A stretch of DNA of 64,000 nucleotides, taken from JBKPNJ01 sp963695705. Lineage in GTDB: Bacteria; Actinomycetota; Actinomycetes; Propionibacteriales; Nocardioidaceae. A model generated the notes under the pieces. It was given only the letters and a program-made list of their open reading frames with translations, had not been told where the DNA came from and did no database searches. A program made the position numbers and the translations under genes. How positions within the stretch are numbered: position 1 is the stretch's first letter; each line of letters starts with the position of its first letter. Positions 44,660-53,289 of this stretch are shown piece after piece. The stretch lies in contig CAVOHB010000006.1 of NCBI GenBank assembly GCA_963695705.1, forward strand, positions 372,001 through 436,000. Reading direction: 5' to 3'.

Positions 44660-44687
44660 GGGTCATGACCCTCAGGACGCATGACGC
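44644..44687. terminator. Perfect 44-bp palindrome at the end of the VOC gene
   Basis: Two 22-bp arms with no loop, beginning GCGTCATGCGTCCTGAGGG and mirrored exactly. It covers the last four codons and stop of the VOC gene and ends 20 bp before the probable MFS start. There is no T-run, as is common for actinobacterial terminators. Likely terminator in either direction; cruciform or protein site also possible. Confidence 0.7.
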
Positions 44688-44707
44688 GCACGAAAGGGGC
44701 GCGTGAA

Positions 44708-45999
44708 TTGCAGCAGGTGCAGCAGCCGGTGCCCGTAGGGCGACTGCGTGACGACGCGGACTTCCGTCGTTTCTGGTGGGCCCGGTTCTACTCGCTCGCC
44801 GGAAGCGTCATCACGCTGGTGGCACTGCCTGTCCTCGTCTACCGGCTGAGCGGTTCCGCGCTGCTCACCGCGCTGGTCTCCGGACTCGAGGCCGCGCCGT
44901 ATGTGGTCTTCGGGCTGTTCGCGGGTGCGCTGACCGACCGCTGGAACCGACGGAGGGTCATGATCGTGGCCGACTCGGTCAGTGCCGCTCTGATCGCGTC
45001 GGCCCGATCGCGCACCTGCTGGGCGTGCTGACCGTGCCCCAGCTCTTGGTTGTCGCTTTCGCGGGACCGGCGGTGGCGGTGTTCTTCGACGGTGCCGAGT
45101 TCGGTGCGCTGCCGGTGCTCGTCGGGCGCGACCGCGTGGCGCAGGCCAATGCGGCCGTCTGGGCCGCCGCGAGCGCCGCCGAGATCGTGTTGCCCACCCT
45201 CGTCGGAATCTCCCTCGCCGTTGTCCATCCCGCCGACCTGCTCGCCGTCGACGCCCTCAGCTTCGTGGCTTCGGCGGTGTGGGTGCGCGCGATCGGTCGC
45301 GCCATGTACGACTCGCGGCGTGAGCGACCGGTGCTCACTGCCCGGCTGATCGGCACCGACATCCGGGCCGGGCTCTCCTTCCTGGTCGGACACGTGGGGG
45401 TCAGAACGATGACTCTGATCGGCAGCATCCAGTGTGTTGCCGGCGGTGGCTTCGTGGCACTGATGGTCGTGTGGTGTGACCGCGTTCCTCGACATCGGCA
45501 CGCAGGGTTGGCGGTTCGGCGTGGTCTGGGGGTCGTGGAGCATCGGTGCTCTCGCCGCCCGGCGGCGCTGCCACGTATCCTGCGCCGGATCGGCCCCGCA
45601 CGGCTGGTGCTTCGCGCGCTCCCGTTCTCGTGTCTCCTCGGCATTCTCACCGGCCTCGCTCCCGTGTGGGAGCTCGGCGCGCTCGGGCTGCTGGCCTGGA
45701 GCGGTGCCTACACCCTCGTGGTCGTCAACGGGATCTCGTACCGGCAGCAGGTCACACCCGAGCAGCTGCTCGGGCGGGTCAACACCACGGCCCGGATGCT
45801 CTCCTGGGGTGTTGGCTGGACCGTGGGCGCGGTGGCCGGGGGAGTCCTGGGAAGCACCATCGGTGTCCGCCCGGCGATGGTCGTGATGGCCTCGGGCTCG
45901 GTGGCGGCGGTGGCGGTCGCCTGGGCCTCTCCGCTGCGTACCGCCCCGGAATCGTCGTACGTCATGCATCTGGATGGTTCCGACCCTCCAGATGCATGA
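44708..45999 (+). CDS. MFS transporter (frame broken)
   Basis: A 12-helix major facilitator of the drug/unknown-substrate type (MFS_3/enterobactin-exporter-like), about 430 aa when repaired. It has RFWWARFYSLAGSVITLVAL, the loop motif GLFAGALTDRWNRRRVMIVA (motif A), helices through LGRVNTTARMLSWGVGWTVG, and a C-terminus in the terminal hairpin. Three frame changes: one base lost near 45006 (C-run), one gained near 45473 and one lost near 45555 (C-run). The frames before and after join into one protein. TTG 44708 is preferred because AAAGGGG at 44693-44699 precedes it; an ATG at 44681 lies inside the palindrome. Confidence 0.8.
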
Positions 46000-46001
46000 C
46001 G
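45960..46001. terminator. Hairpin at the end of the MFS gene, related to the 44644 palindrome
   Basis: A 15-bp perfect stem: CGTCATGCATCTGGA at 45960-45974 pairs with 45987-46001, leaving a 12-base loop. It contains the last codons and the TGA (45997-45999) of the MFS gene. Its outer arm GTCATGC is shared with the palindrome at 44644, so the MFS gene is bracketed by two related hairpins. Confidence 0.7.
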
Positions 46002-46064
46002 CAAGGAGTCTGCCGGGTGGTCGGCGTACGCTTCTCTGCACCGGTGCGAGGTTCTGGAGGTGGA

Positions 46065-46916
46065 GTGGGCACCCTGCGCACGAGCACGGGGTTGCGGGTA
46101 CTGAGTCCGGCGGACCTGCCGCGGGCTCTGGCTCTGCTCGCCCGCGAGCCGCTCATCAACGTGTTCGTCGAGCACCGCACCCGCCAGACCGGACTCGACC
46201 GCCGCACGCTCGGCGGTGAGATGTGGGGCTACGAGCGGGGCGACGACCTGGTCGCGATGTGCCATGCGGGTGCGAACCTCGTCCCGGTGTGCGCGACCTC
46301 GCAGGCACTCGCCAGCTTCGCGGAGCGGGCCATCGCCGCCGGCCGGATCTGTTCGTCCATCGTCGGCCCGTGCGAACAGGTCGACGAGCTGTGGGACAGG
46401 CTGCGACCGCACTGGGGTCCGGAGCGACTGCTCCGGGACCGGCAGCCATTCCTGGTGGCCGATCGAGCGCCCGACGTCGAGCCCGATCCCGGCGTCCGGC
46501 TGGTACGCGAGCACGAGCTCGACGTGCTCTATCCGGCCAGCGTGGCGATGTTCACCGAGGAGGTCGGGGTCTCGCCCGAGATCGGAGAGGGCAGACAGCT
46601 CTACCGCGCCCGGGTCCGGCAGCTGATCAGCCGGGGGTTCGCGCTGGCCCGGATCGAGGACGGCCGGGTGGTGTTCAAGGCCGAGATCGGAGCGGTGACC
46701 CCGACGGCCTGCCAGGTGCAGGGCGTCTGGGTGGACCCACAGCGCCGGGGCGAGGGTATCTCCGCACCGGGCATGGCGGCGGTCGTCAACCATGCGCTGC
46801 GATTCGTGGCCCCGGTCGTCACGTTGTACGTGAACCGGCACAACGAGCGGGCACGACGCGCGTACGCCCGGGTCGGCTTCGAGCAGACCGCGGAGTTCAC
46901 CACCGTGCTTTTCTGA
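46065..46916 (+). CDS. GNAT acetyltransferase with DUF4081 domain
   Basis: A 283-aa protein. The N-terminal half (LRVLSPADLPRALALLAREP through VGPCEQVDELWDRLRPHWGP) is the DUF4081 region. The C-terminal half is a GNAT fold with the acetyl-CoA loop QVQGVWVDPQRRGEGISAPG and the late helix LYVNRHNERARRAYARVGFE. The homologue in mycobacteria occupies the same place after ispG, supporting orthology; its substrate is unknown. GTG 46065 follows GGAGG at 46056-46060. Confidence 0.9.
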   Translation: MGTLRTSTGLRVLSPADLPRALALLAREPLINVFVEHRTRQTGLDRRTLGGEMWGYERGDDLVAMCHAGANLVPVCATSQALASFAERAIAAGRICSSIVGPCEQVDELWDRLRPHWGPERLLRDRQPFLVADRAPDVEPDPGVRLVREHELDVLYPASVAMFTEEVGVSPEIGEGRQLYRARVRQLISRGFALARIEDGRVVFKAEIGAVTPTACQVQGVWVDPQRRGEGISAPGMAAVVNHALRFVAPVVTLYVNRHNERARRAYARVGFEQTAEFTTVLF

Positions 46917-46944
46917 GCAGCATGGCGACTAGTGTCTGCGGCAT

Positions 46945-48223
46945 ATGAACGCTTTTCGTCGCCGTCTCGCGGCGGCCCTCGTCTGCGCTCTCGCCGTCGC
47001 GGGATGCTCGTCAGCGGACGACTCCGGCGCACAACCGCAGCCGGTCGGGACGACGCCCGGCTCGGCGGGCGCTACGACCCCGGTTCCCGGGCCGACCGGC
47101 CAGCCGGGCGAGGCGCCGAGCGATACGCCAACCGGTTCCGCGTCGCCGAGTCCGGTCCAGGCGACGACGAAGGCCGCGCCCCGCTCGTTCACGGTGGTGA
47201 TGTCGGGAGACGTCCTGCTGCACTCGGGGCTCTGGGAGACGGCGGCGAACGACGCGCAGCGCACCGGCCGCGGCTCGATGGACTACCGGCCGATGCTGGC
47301 CGACATGAGACCGGTGATCGCCGGAGCGGACCTGGCAATCTGCCACCTCGAGACCCCGCTCGCGCCCAAGGGAGGACCGTTCGCCAGCTACCCGGTGTTC
47401 TCGGTACCCCCGGCGATCGCGCCCGCTTTGAAGTGGGAGGGGTACGACGCCTGCACGACGGCCTCGAACCACACCCTGGACCAGGGCTTCACCGGCCTGG
47501 TGCGCACGCTGGACGATCTCGAGGCCGCCGGGATCGCGCACGCGGGGAGTGCCGCCACCAGGGCGGACTCCCGACAGCCGCTGATGCTGGACGTCAAGGG
47601 TGTCAAGGTGGCGCTGATCTCGGCGACGTACGGGACCAACGGGATCCCGATCCCGTCCGCCGAGCCATGGTCCGTGCCGCTCATCGACGTCGGCGCCATC
47701 GAACAGCGGGCGGCGCGCGCCCGGGCCGAAGGGGCCAACGTGGTCATCGTCGCGCCTGCACTGGGGGCTCGAGTACGACCACGAGCCGATCTCCGACCAG
47801 GTGTCGGTCGCCAAGGCGCTGATGGCCGACGATGACATCGACCTCATCTACGGCCACCACGCCCACGTCGTGCAGCCGTTCGACGTCGTGCACGGCAAGT
47901 GGGTCGCGTACGGTCTCGGCAACGCGATCGCCCAGCAGGAGACGACCCAGGAAGGCGTCTACGAAGGGATCACATCGCGCTTCACGTTCACCGAGCAGCC
48001 GAACGGCAGGTTCCGGGTCTCCAAGGCCGAGTACATCCCGACGTACATCTCCGCCTACAACGGGGCCGACCCGCGGATGCGTTGGCTCAACATCCCCCGC
48101 GGTCTCGCCGACCCCGCGACCAGCTCCGACATGAAGGCCGCCATGCGGGCTGCGCTCTCTCGCGTCAACGCAGACGTCAACCTGTTGCACGCCAAGAGCC
48201 ACGGCCTCGTCATGGGGCGATGA
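46945..48223 (+). CDS. CapA-family lipoprotein (poly-gamma-glutamate/cell-wall metallophosphatase type; frame broken)
   Basis: A CapA-like protein. Signal peptide with lipobox Cys at residue 21 (AVAGCSS), then a Pro/Thr/Ser-rich linker to about residue 75, then the PGA_cap metallophosphatase domain. It has FTVVMSGDVLLHSGLW, ICHLETPLAP, CTTASNHTLDQGFTGLVRTL, LISATYGTNG, then HWGLEYDHEP and YGHHAHVVQPFDVVHGKWVA in the second frame. An extra C near 47755 (GCGCCTGCAC, expected GCGCTGCAC) causes the shift. Repaired length is about 425 aa. The family is linked to poly-gamma-glutamate synthesis, but no capBC partners are here. The stop overlaps the next gene by four bases. Confidence 0.88.
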
Positions 48224-48627
48224 GGCCGGCTGGGCATCCGGGCCAGGCCCGGCACCGGGGCCCGGCTCCGGTGCGCTGCGCCCAGGCGATCGCGGCACTG
48301 TTCACGATCTCCGCCGTCCTCCACCTGACCGTGCCCGGCCCGTACGAGCGCATCGTCCCGTCCGCCCTCCCACGTCGTCGCGGGATCGTCTACGGATCGG
48401 GGATCGCCGAGCTCGCCTGCGCCGGGGGACTGCTGTATCGACCCACCCGCCCCGTCTCCGGAGTGGCCAGCGCCGCGCTGCTCGTCGGCGTCTTCCCGGG
48501 AAACATCCAGATGGCCGTGAACGCCCACCGGCAGGGGTCACCTGCGCTCCGGTTGGGGACACTGCTCCGGCTCCCGCTGCAGGCGCCGCTGGTGTGGGCG
48601 GCGCTTCGTGCCTCCCAGACCGAGTAG
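48220..48627 (+). CDS. DoxX-like membrane protein
   Basis: A 135-aa small membrane protein with four hydrophobic segments: AIAALFTISAVLHLTVPGPY, then GIAELACAGGLLY, GVASAALLVGVFPGNIQMAV and a last segment LRLPLQAPLVWAAL. Pattern and size match the DoxX/DoxX-like family of unknown biochemical role. ATG 48220 overlaps the CapA stop (ATGA), suggesting coupled expression. Confidence 0.8.
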   Translation: MRPAGHPGQARHRGPAPVRCAQAIAALFTISAVLHLTVPGPYERIVPSALPRRRGIVYGSGIAELACAGGLLYRPTRPVSGVASAALLVGVFPGNIQMAVNAHRQGSPALRLGTLLRLPLQAPLVWAALRASQTE

Positions 48628-48708
48628 TCCGCGCCAAACTCGGTCGAGACAGCGCACAGGCACCGATATCCTCGCAGCGTTCGAACGGATACCGATCGAG
48701 GAGCTCCC

Positions 48709-50469
48709 GTGGTTCTGCGGATGTCGTCGTTGTTCCTGCGCACGCTGCGCGAGGATCCCGTGGACGCCGAGGTCCCGAGCCACCGGCTGCTCGTCCGCGC
48801 CGGGTACATCCGCCGGGCCGCACCCGGGATCTACTCCTGGCTGCCGCTCGGGTACCGCGTGCTCCGCAACGTCGAGCGCGTCATCCGCGAGGAGATGGAC
48901 GCGATGGGGTCGCAGGAGGTCCATTTCCCAGCCCTGCTGCCTCGTGAGCCGTACGACCAGTCCGGGCGTTGGACCGAGTACGGCGACAACATCTTCCGGC
49001 TCAAGGACCGGAAGGGATCCGACTACCTGCTCGGTCCGACGCACGAGGAGATGTTCACGCTGCTGGTGAAGGACCTGTACTCGTCGCACAAGGATCTCCC
49101 GCTGTCGCTGTACCAGATCCAGAACAAGTACCGCGACGAGGCGCGACCCCGGGCGGGCATCCTGCGCGGGCGCGAGTTCGTGATGAAGGACTCGTACTCC
49201 TTCGACATCAGCGACGAGGCGTTCAAGCTGTCCTACGACGCGCACCGTGCGGCTTACGTCAAGATCTTCGACCGGCTCGGTCTCAACTACGTCATCGTCG
49301 CCGCCATGTCGGGTGCGATGGGCGGCTCGGCCAGCGAGGAGTTCCTGGCCACCGCGCAGAACGGTGAGGACACCTACGTGCGCTGTACGAACTGCGACTA
49401 CGCCGCGAACGTCGAGGCCGTCCGGGTGCCCGTGCCCGAGGCGCAGGCCTACGACGACGCGCCCGCGGCGCACCCGGAGTCGACGCCGGACACGCCGACC
49501 ATCGAGACGCTGGTCGACCACCTGAACGAGCGGTTCCCGCGGGACGACCGGCCGTGGACGGCCGCCGACACGCTGAAGAACCTGCTCGTCCTGCTGGTAC
49601 ATCCCGACGGCTCGCGAGAGCCCCTGGCGGTCGGGGTTCCCGGCGACCGCGACGTCGACCTCAAGCGGCTGGAGGCACAGGTGCACCCGGCCGAGGTGGC
49701 GGCGTTCGACGAGGCCGAGTTCGCCCGGCATCCGGTCCTGGTCAAGGGCTATATCGGCCCCGGCACGCTCGGCGAGCGCAACCCGTCCGGGATCAGGTAC
49801 CTCCTCGACCCCCGGATCGTCGAGGGCAGCCGCTGGGTCACCGGCGCCGACTCTCCGGGCAGCCACGTGCTCGATCTCGTCGCGGGTCGAGACTTCGCCG
49901 GCGACGGGGTGATCGAGGCGGCCGACATCCGTGACGGCGACCCGTGCCCGCGCTGCGGCGGGTCCCTGGAGTCGGCCCGTGGGATCGAGATCGGCCACAT
50001 CTTCCAGCTTGGTCGCAAGTTCTCCGAGGCGCTCGGGCTGCAGGTGCTCGACGAGTTCGGCAAGCTGGTCACGGTCACAATGGGCTCGTACGGCGTCGGT
50101 GTCTCCCGTGCGGTGGCAGCGATCGTGGAGAACTCCCACGACGAGGACGGCATCATCTGGCCGCGCGAAGTCGCGCCGGCCGACGTGCACCTGGTCGCCA
50201 CCGGCAAGGACGACGCGATCTTCTCGGCCGCGGAAAGTCTCGTCGTCGAGCTCGAGGCACGCGGGGTCTCGGTGCTCTACGACGACCGGCGCGGCGTCTC
50301 ACCCGGGGTCAAGTTCGCGGACTCCGAGCTGATCGGCGTGCCGACGATCGTGGTCGTCGGTCGAGGTCTGGCGCACGGGGTGGTGGAGGTCAAGGACCGC
50401 CGCAGCGGGGACCGTACCGAGGTCCCGGTGTCGGATGCGGCCGCTCAGCTGGCCGCCCTGATCTCGTAG
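48709..50469 (+). CDS. proS: Prolyl-tRNA synthetase
   Basis: A 586-aa bacterial-type ProRS that charges tRNA-Pro. Class II motif 1 lies around RAAPGIYSWLPLGYRVLRNV. Motif 2 is YRDEARPRAGILRGREFVMK. The editing-type insertion runs from about residue 225 to 400, and motif 3 is MGSYGVGVSRAVAAI. The anticodon domain includes EARGVSVLYDDRRGVSPGVK. GTG 48709 has GAGGAG five bases upstream; ATG 48721 is an alternative. It is upstream of a HAD-hydrolase gene, with which it probably forms a transcript. Confidence 0.97.
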   Translation: MVLRMSSLFLRTLREDPVDAEVPSHRLLVRAGYIRRAAPGIYSWLPLGYRVLRNVERVIREEMDAMGSQEVHFPALLPREPYDQSGRWTEYGDNIFRLKDRKGSDYLLGPTHEEMFTLLVKDLYSSHKDLPLSLYQIQNKYRDEARPRAGILRGREFVMKDSYSFDISDEAFKLSYDAHRAAYVKIFDRLGLNYVIVAAMSGAMGGSASEEFLATAQNGEDTYVRCTNCDYAANVEAVRVPVPEAQAYDDAPAAHPESTPDTPTIETLVDHLNERFPRDDRPWTAADTLKNLLVLLVHPDGSREPLAVGVPGDRDVDLKRLEAQVHPAEVAAFDEAEFARHPVLVKGYIGPGTLGERNPSGIRYLLDPRIVEGSRWVTGADSPGSHVLDLVAGRDFAGDGVIEAADIRDGDPCPRCGGSLESARGIEIGHIFQLGRKFSEALGLQVLDEFGKLVTVTMGSYGVGVSRAVAAIVENSHDEDGIIWPREVAPADVHLVATGKDDAIFSAAESLVVELEARGVSVLYDDRRGVSPGVKFADSELIGVPTIVVVGRGLAHGVVEVKDRRSGDRTEVPVSDAAAQLAALIS

Positions 50470-50491
50470 CGTCGTGGAAGGAGGGCCGCGG

Positions 50492-51184
50492 GTGGCCGTC
50501 GAGGCGGTGATCTTCGACTGGGGCGGGACGCTGACTCCCTGGCGGAGCATCGACCCGGGCGAGGAGTGGCGCTCACTGGCCACGGCCGTGTCGCCGGAGC
50601 GACCCGATGACCTGGCGCAGCGGTTGATGGCCGCGGCGGAGCAGGCCTGGGGGCTCTCGCGCGTCGAGCACCGGAGCACGACGTTCGACGAGATCTGCAG
50701 GATCGCCGGAGTCACTGTCAGCGACGAGCACGCGATGGCCTACCGGGCGTTCTGGGACCACGCGACATACATCGACCCGGACGTTCCGGAGCTCTTCGAG
50801 CGGCTGCGCGCATCGGGCCACCGGATCGGTGTGCTGTCGAACACGATCTGGCCACGTCACTGGCATGAGGAGATCTTCGAGAGGGACGGGGTCCTGCACC
50901 TGCTCGACGGCGCGGTCTACACCAGCGAGATCCCCTGGACGAAGCCGTCACCGCAGGCGTTCCTCGCCGCGATGGAGGCGGTCGGCGTACACGAGCCGTC
51001 AACGTGTGTGTTCGTCGGAGACCGGCGGTTCGATGACATCTATGGCGCCAAGAACGCCGGGATGCGGGCGGTCCTGCTACCGCACAGCGACATCCCCGCC
51101 GGTCAGATCGGGCACACCGAAGGCGAGCCCGACGCGATCATCCAGCGCCTCGCGGACCTGCCCGACGTGATCGCCGACTGGTGA
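50492..51184 (+). CDS. HAD-superfamily hydrolase
   Basis: A 230-aa HAD-IA type phosphatase-like protein. Motif I is FDWGGTLTPW with nucleophile D9; the usual second Asp is Gly, a variant known in some HAD subgroups. Motif II is IGVLSNT, motif III Lys is in TKPSPQAFLAAME, and motif IV is FVGDRRFDDIYGAKNAGM. A helical cap lies between motifs I and II. The substrate is unknown. GTG 50492 fits GGAAGGAGGG at 50476-50485 better than the earlier GTG at 50474. It ends just before a repeat-rich intergenic region. Confidence 0.9.
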   Translation: MAVEAVIFDWGGTLTPWRSIDPGEEWRSLATAVSPERPDDLAQRLMAAAEQAWGLSRVEHRSTTFDEICRIAGVTVSDEHAMAYRAFWDHATYIDPDVPELFERLRASGHRIGVLSNTIWPRHWHEEIFERDGVLHLLDGAVYTSEIPWTKPSPQAFLAAMEAVGVHEPSTCVFVGDRRFDDIYGAKNAGMRAVLLPHSDIPAGQIGHTEGEPDAIIQRLADLPDVIADW

Positions 51185-51194
51185 CCGCCCACCT

Positions 51195-51240
51195 GCGATC
51201 CGACGGTAATGGCACGCCGATGGGCACGGGTTCGCGGCAG
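51195..51240 (+). repeat. Long-form repeat: 21-bp unit plus shared box
   Basis: A 21-bp-family unit at 51195-51215 runs into a 30-bp box (51211-51240) that recurs as an exact reverse complement at 3866-3895. It lies 11 bp after the HAD gene. Confidence 0.75.
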
Positions 51241-51254
51241 ACCGCAGCGACGTT

Positions 51255-51302
51255 TTGCGCATCAGTTGGTCACCGGCTCAACCGTGACCAACAACTGCGC
51301 AA
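51255..51302. terminator. Two-stage hairpin in the convergent gap
   Basis: Inner arms GTTGGTCAC (51265-51273) and GTGACCAAC (51284-51292) enclose a 10-base loop. Outer arms TTGCGCA (51255-51261) and TGCGCAA (51296-51302) flank it across 3-base bulges. It is placed to stop transcription from the proS-HAD side and the GNAT side, and may instead be part of the shared repeat element. Confidence 0.55.
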
Positions 51303-51399
51303 TACCTGCGCAACTTCCGAACTCGAACCAGGCATCCACCGCACCGACCCGCCTACCACGAATGGCTCACCGCCTCTTGACGACCAACAGGAGCATCGC

Positions 51400-51909
51400 T
51401 TACTTCACGCCATCCGACAGTTGTTGCTCGCCATCGGACACTTGCAGCTCGAGCTCCAGCTCGTCGTGCATCGGGATGCCGTACGCACCCCGTAGCGACA
51501 TCGTCGGCTTGATCAGCCGGGCGCGATCAGCGGCGCCGCGGTGCACCGCCACGATCCGGAAGCCACGCCGCTGGTAGAACCGCAGCGCGTCGACGTTGTC
51601 GTTCGTGGTGATCAGCCAGACGCGTTCGCAGCCCGCCCGCTGGGCCACGTCGAGCACCGACTCCAGCAACGCGGTGCCGACACCGCGGTGCCTCCGGAGC
51701 GCGCCGATCGTCACCACCTCCAGCGCCACGCCGTCGATCGCGTACGTCAGCAGCCCGGCCGGTTGCCCGTCCTCCTCGCAGACGAGCCCGTGAAGCCCGG
51801 CCGCGTCCAGGGCTACCCCGAGCCGGACCACCCGGGTCGACCCGAAGTGCTCAACCAGCAGCAACTCGGTCCACGCCCGGTCCGCACCCGTCATCGACCG
51901 AATCCGCAC
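51400..51909 (-). CDS. GNAT-family N-acetyltransferase
   Basis: A 169-aa GNAT protein: VRIRSMTGADRAWTELLLVE, then AIDGVALEVVTIGALRRHRG (acetyl-CoA loop RRHRGVGTALLES) and NDNVDALRFYQRRGFRIVAV. The start is GTG 51909, with AGGATGGGG upstream. The last 15 residues (LQVSDGEQQLSDGVK) are encoded by two 21-bp repeat units at 51409-51450, giving a heptad-like tail LQVSDGE/QQLSDGV beyond the GNAT fold. The substrate is unknown. Confidence 0.85.
   Translation of the reverse strand: MRIRSMTGADRAWTELLLVEHFGSTRVVRLGVALDAAGLHGLVCEEDGQPAGLLTYAIDGVALEVVTIGALRRHRGVGTALLESVLDVAQRAGCERVWLITTNDNVDALRFYQRRGFRIVAVHRGAADRARLIKPTMSLRGAYGIPMHDELELELQVSDGEQQLSDGVK
51409..51450 (+). repeat. Two 21-bp repeats inside the 3' end of a GNAT gene
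   Basis: Units 51409-51429 (GCCATCCGACAGTTGTTGCT plus C) and 51430-51450, of the same family as the 16421 and 25941 arrays. They are translated on the minus strand as the C-terminal tail of the acetyltransferase. Confidence 0.8.
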
Positions 51910-52055
51910 TGCCCCATCCTGGCGCAGATCGGTCGGCCAGGGCCGGCGGCAAGCATGTGCACGCCCACGTGCGGGCAGCGCCGCCACCCACGCCCGGCCG
52001 GCCCGGCCTTCCCTGTTCTGCAGATCGTCGGTGAAGGCCTGCGGCAGGTCGATGC

Positions 52056-52532
52056 TCACAGGTCGCCGATGCCGGGGAACGGTTCGCTGCGAGCACCCCA
52101 CTCCAGGCCGCGTACCGCGCAGTCGGTCAGCGCCTCGGCGGCGAACAACCTGGCGTCACCGGTGGTACGGCCGACGGCGAAGGCGTACTGCGCGGCACAG
52201 CCGTGCTCCAGGCGCCGGGCCAGCCTGCGGGGCGCTTCCGGTCCGTTGAGCCGGTCCGGCAGCAGGTAGCCGGGGCGGGCGGCCACCGGGGTTCCTCCGG
52301 AATGCTCCACGATCTCCGTCAGCCTGTCGCGGCGCCGCCGATGAGTGCTGTAGGAGGCAACGGCCAGCGCGGCATCGGCCGGCGCGCACCGCGCACCGAC
52401 CACCCCGTACCCGAACACGGCGGCGTGTTCCCCGGCCAACGCGAGCTGGAGGGCGGCGATCGCGTGCACCGTGCCCGCCCTCGTTGCTGCCGACACTGTT
52501 GCCGACACTGTTGCCGACGCACCTGCTGTCAC
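52056..52532 (-). CDS. DUF4439 (ferritin-like) domain protein
   Basis: A 158-aa mostly helical Ala/Arg-rich protein of the DUF4439 family: IAALQLALAGEHAAVFGYGV is the first helix with the Glu-x-x-Ala pattern of ferritin-like bundles, then STHRRRRDRLTEIVEHSGGT. It lies between proS and rimP as in other actinobacteria. Function unknown; no full di-iron ligand set is apparent. The N-terminus contains a small tandem repeat (about 52485-52520). The start overlaps the stop of the lipoprotein gene by four bases. Confidence 0.8.
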   Translation of the reverse strand: MTAGASATVSATVSAATRAGTVHAIAALQLALAGEHAAVFGYGVVGARCAPADAALAVASYSTHRRRRDRLTEIVEHSGGTPVAARPGYLLPDRLNGPEAPRRLARRLEHGCAAQYAFAVGRTTGDARLFAAEALTDCAVRGLEWGARSEPFPGIGDL

Positions 52533-53074
52533 CGGGGCGCCGCCAGCATGAACGCCTGCTGGTCCAGACTCGCCGCGATGGAGGCCAGCAGCCGGGCGAA
52601 CGCGCCCGAGCTTGCGGCCAGGCAGTCGTCGAGCCGGTCGCTGGCCGCCCGTTCGAGGTCGGCCCGCAGCCCGTCCACCGCCCGCACCGGTGAGGTCGGC
52701 ACCCGAACCGGGCGGCGCGCTCGGGCCTGGCGCGACGGCCCGGCCCGCTCGAGCACGTCGACGTGCGCAGTGCCGACCACGAGCACCGGTCGCAGCCGGG
52801 CACGCAGGGAGGGATGTGCCCGCGCCGTCCGGTGCACCCGCTCGAGCAGGCGCCGTTGGTCGCCCAGCACCGCCGAAAGCAGCCGGACGTCGGCCTCCTG
52901 GGCGGCACTCGTGGGCTCGGAGCCGTCCGGCCCCTCGCCGCCACGTCCGGGCCCGTCCTGACCGTCAGGTCGTGACGCTGATCCGTTGTCGCCCCCCGAG
53001 CAGCCCGCCAGTGCGGTCGCCGCAACGGCAGCCCCGCCCAGCAGCACCGTGCGGCGGGGCAGACTCGAAGACAC
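52529..53074 (-). CDS. Predicted lipoprotein, function unknown
   Basis: A 181-aa protein. The N-terminus SSSLPRRTVLLGGAAVAATA with LAGCSGG has a twin-arginine-like RR and a lipobox Cys at residue 25. After a Gly/Asp/Pro-rich linker, an Ala/Arg-rich helical region (about residues 60-180) follows. No known enzyme motif. Synteny and the four-base overlap with the DUF4439 gene suggest the two proteins act together at the membrane. It is divergent from rimP across about 215 bp. Confidence 0.75.
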   Translation of the reverse strand: MSSSLPRRTVLLGGAAVAATALAGCSGGDNGSASRPDGQDGPGRGGEGPDGSEPTSAAQEADVRLLSAVLGDQRRLLERVHRTARAHPSLRARLRPVLVVGTAHVDVLERAGPSRQARARRPVRVPTSPVRAVDGLRADLERAASDRLDDCLAASSGAFARLLASIAASLDQQAFMLAAPR

Positions 53075-53289
53075 GGGCCGACGGTACCGGAGCGGTAAAG
53101 GATCGGACGAAAGCCGTTATAAGGTGGCGACACGCACCGACCTGGCGCGGGGGCAGCTGGCCGTACGGGATCGCGCAACGAGCGAGACTCCGACGGCAGC
53201 GGATCGCCACCCGGATGCGCCGGATGACGCGCTTGACGAAGGGAAGCGGAACGCGCCGACCGGGACAACAGCACATCGAGGAGGCCGCG
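53075..53289. promoter_or_regulatory. Divergent control region upstream of rimP-nusA-infB
   Basis: A 215-bp gap. TATAAG at 53118-53123 is the best -10-like box on the plus strand, but its -35 side is weak. It must serve the rimP operon and the minus-strand lipoprotein gene. Confidence 0.35.

Noticed and set aside
44681..44707. ATG 44681 as the MFS start
   Set aside because: It lies inside the perfect palindrome and lacks a ribosome site; TTG 44708 has AAAGGGG at good spacing.
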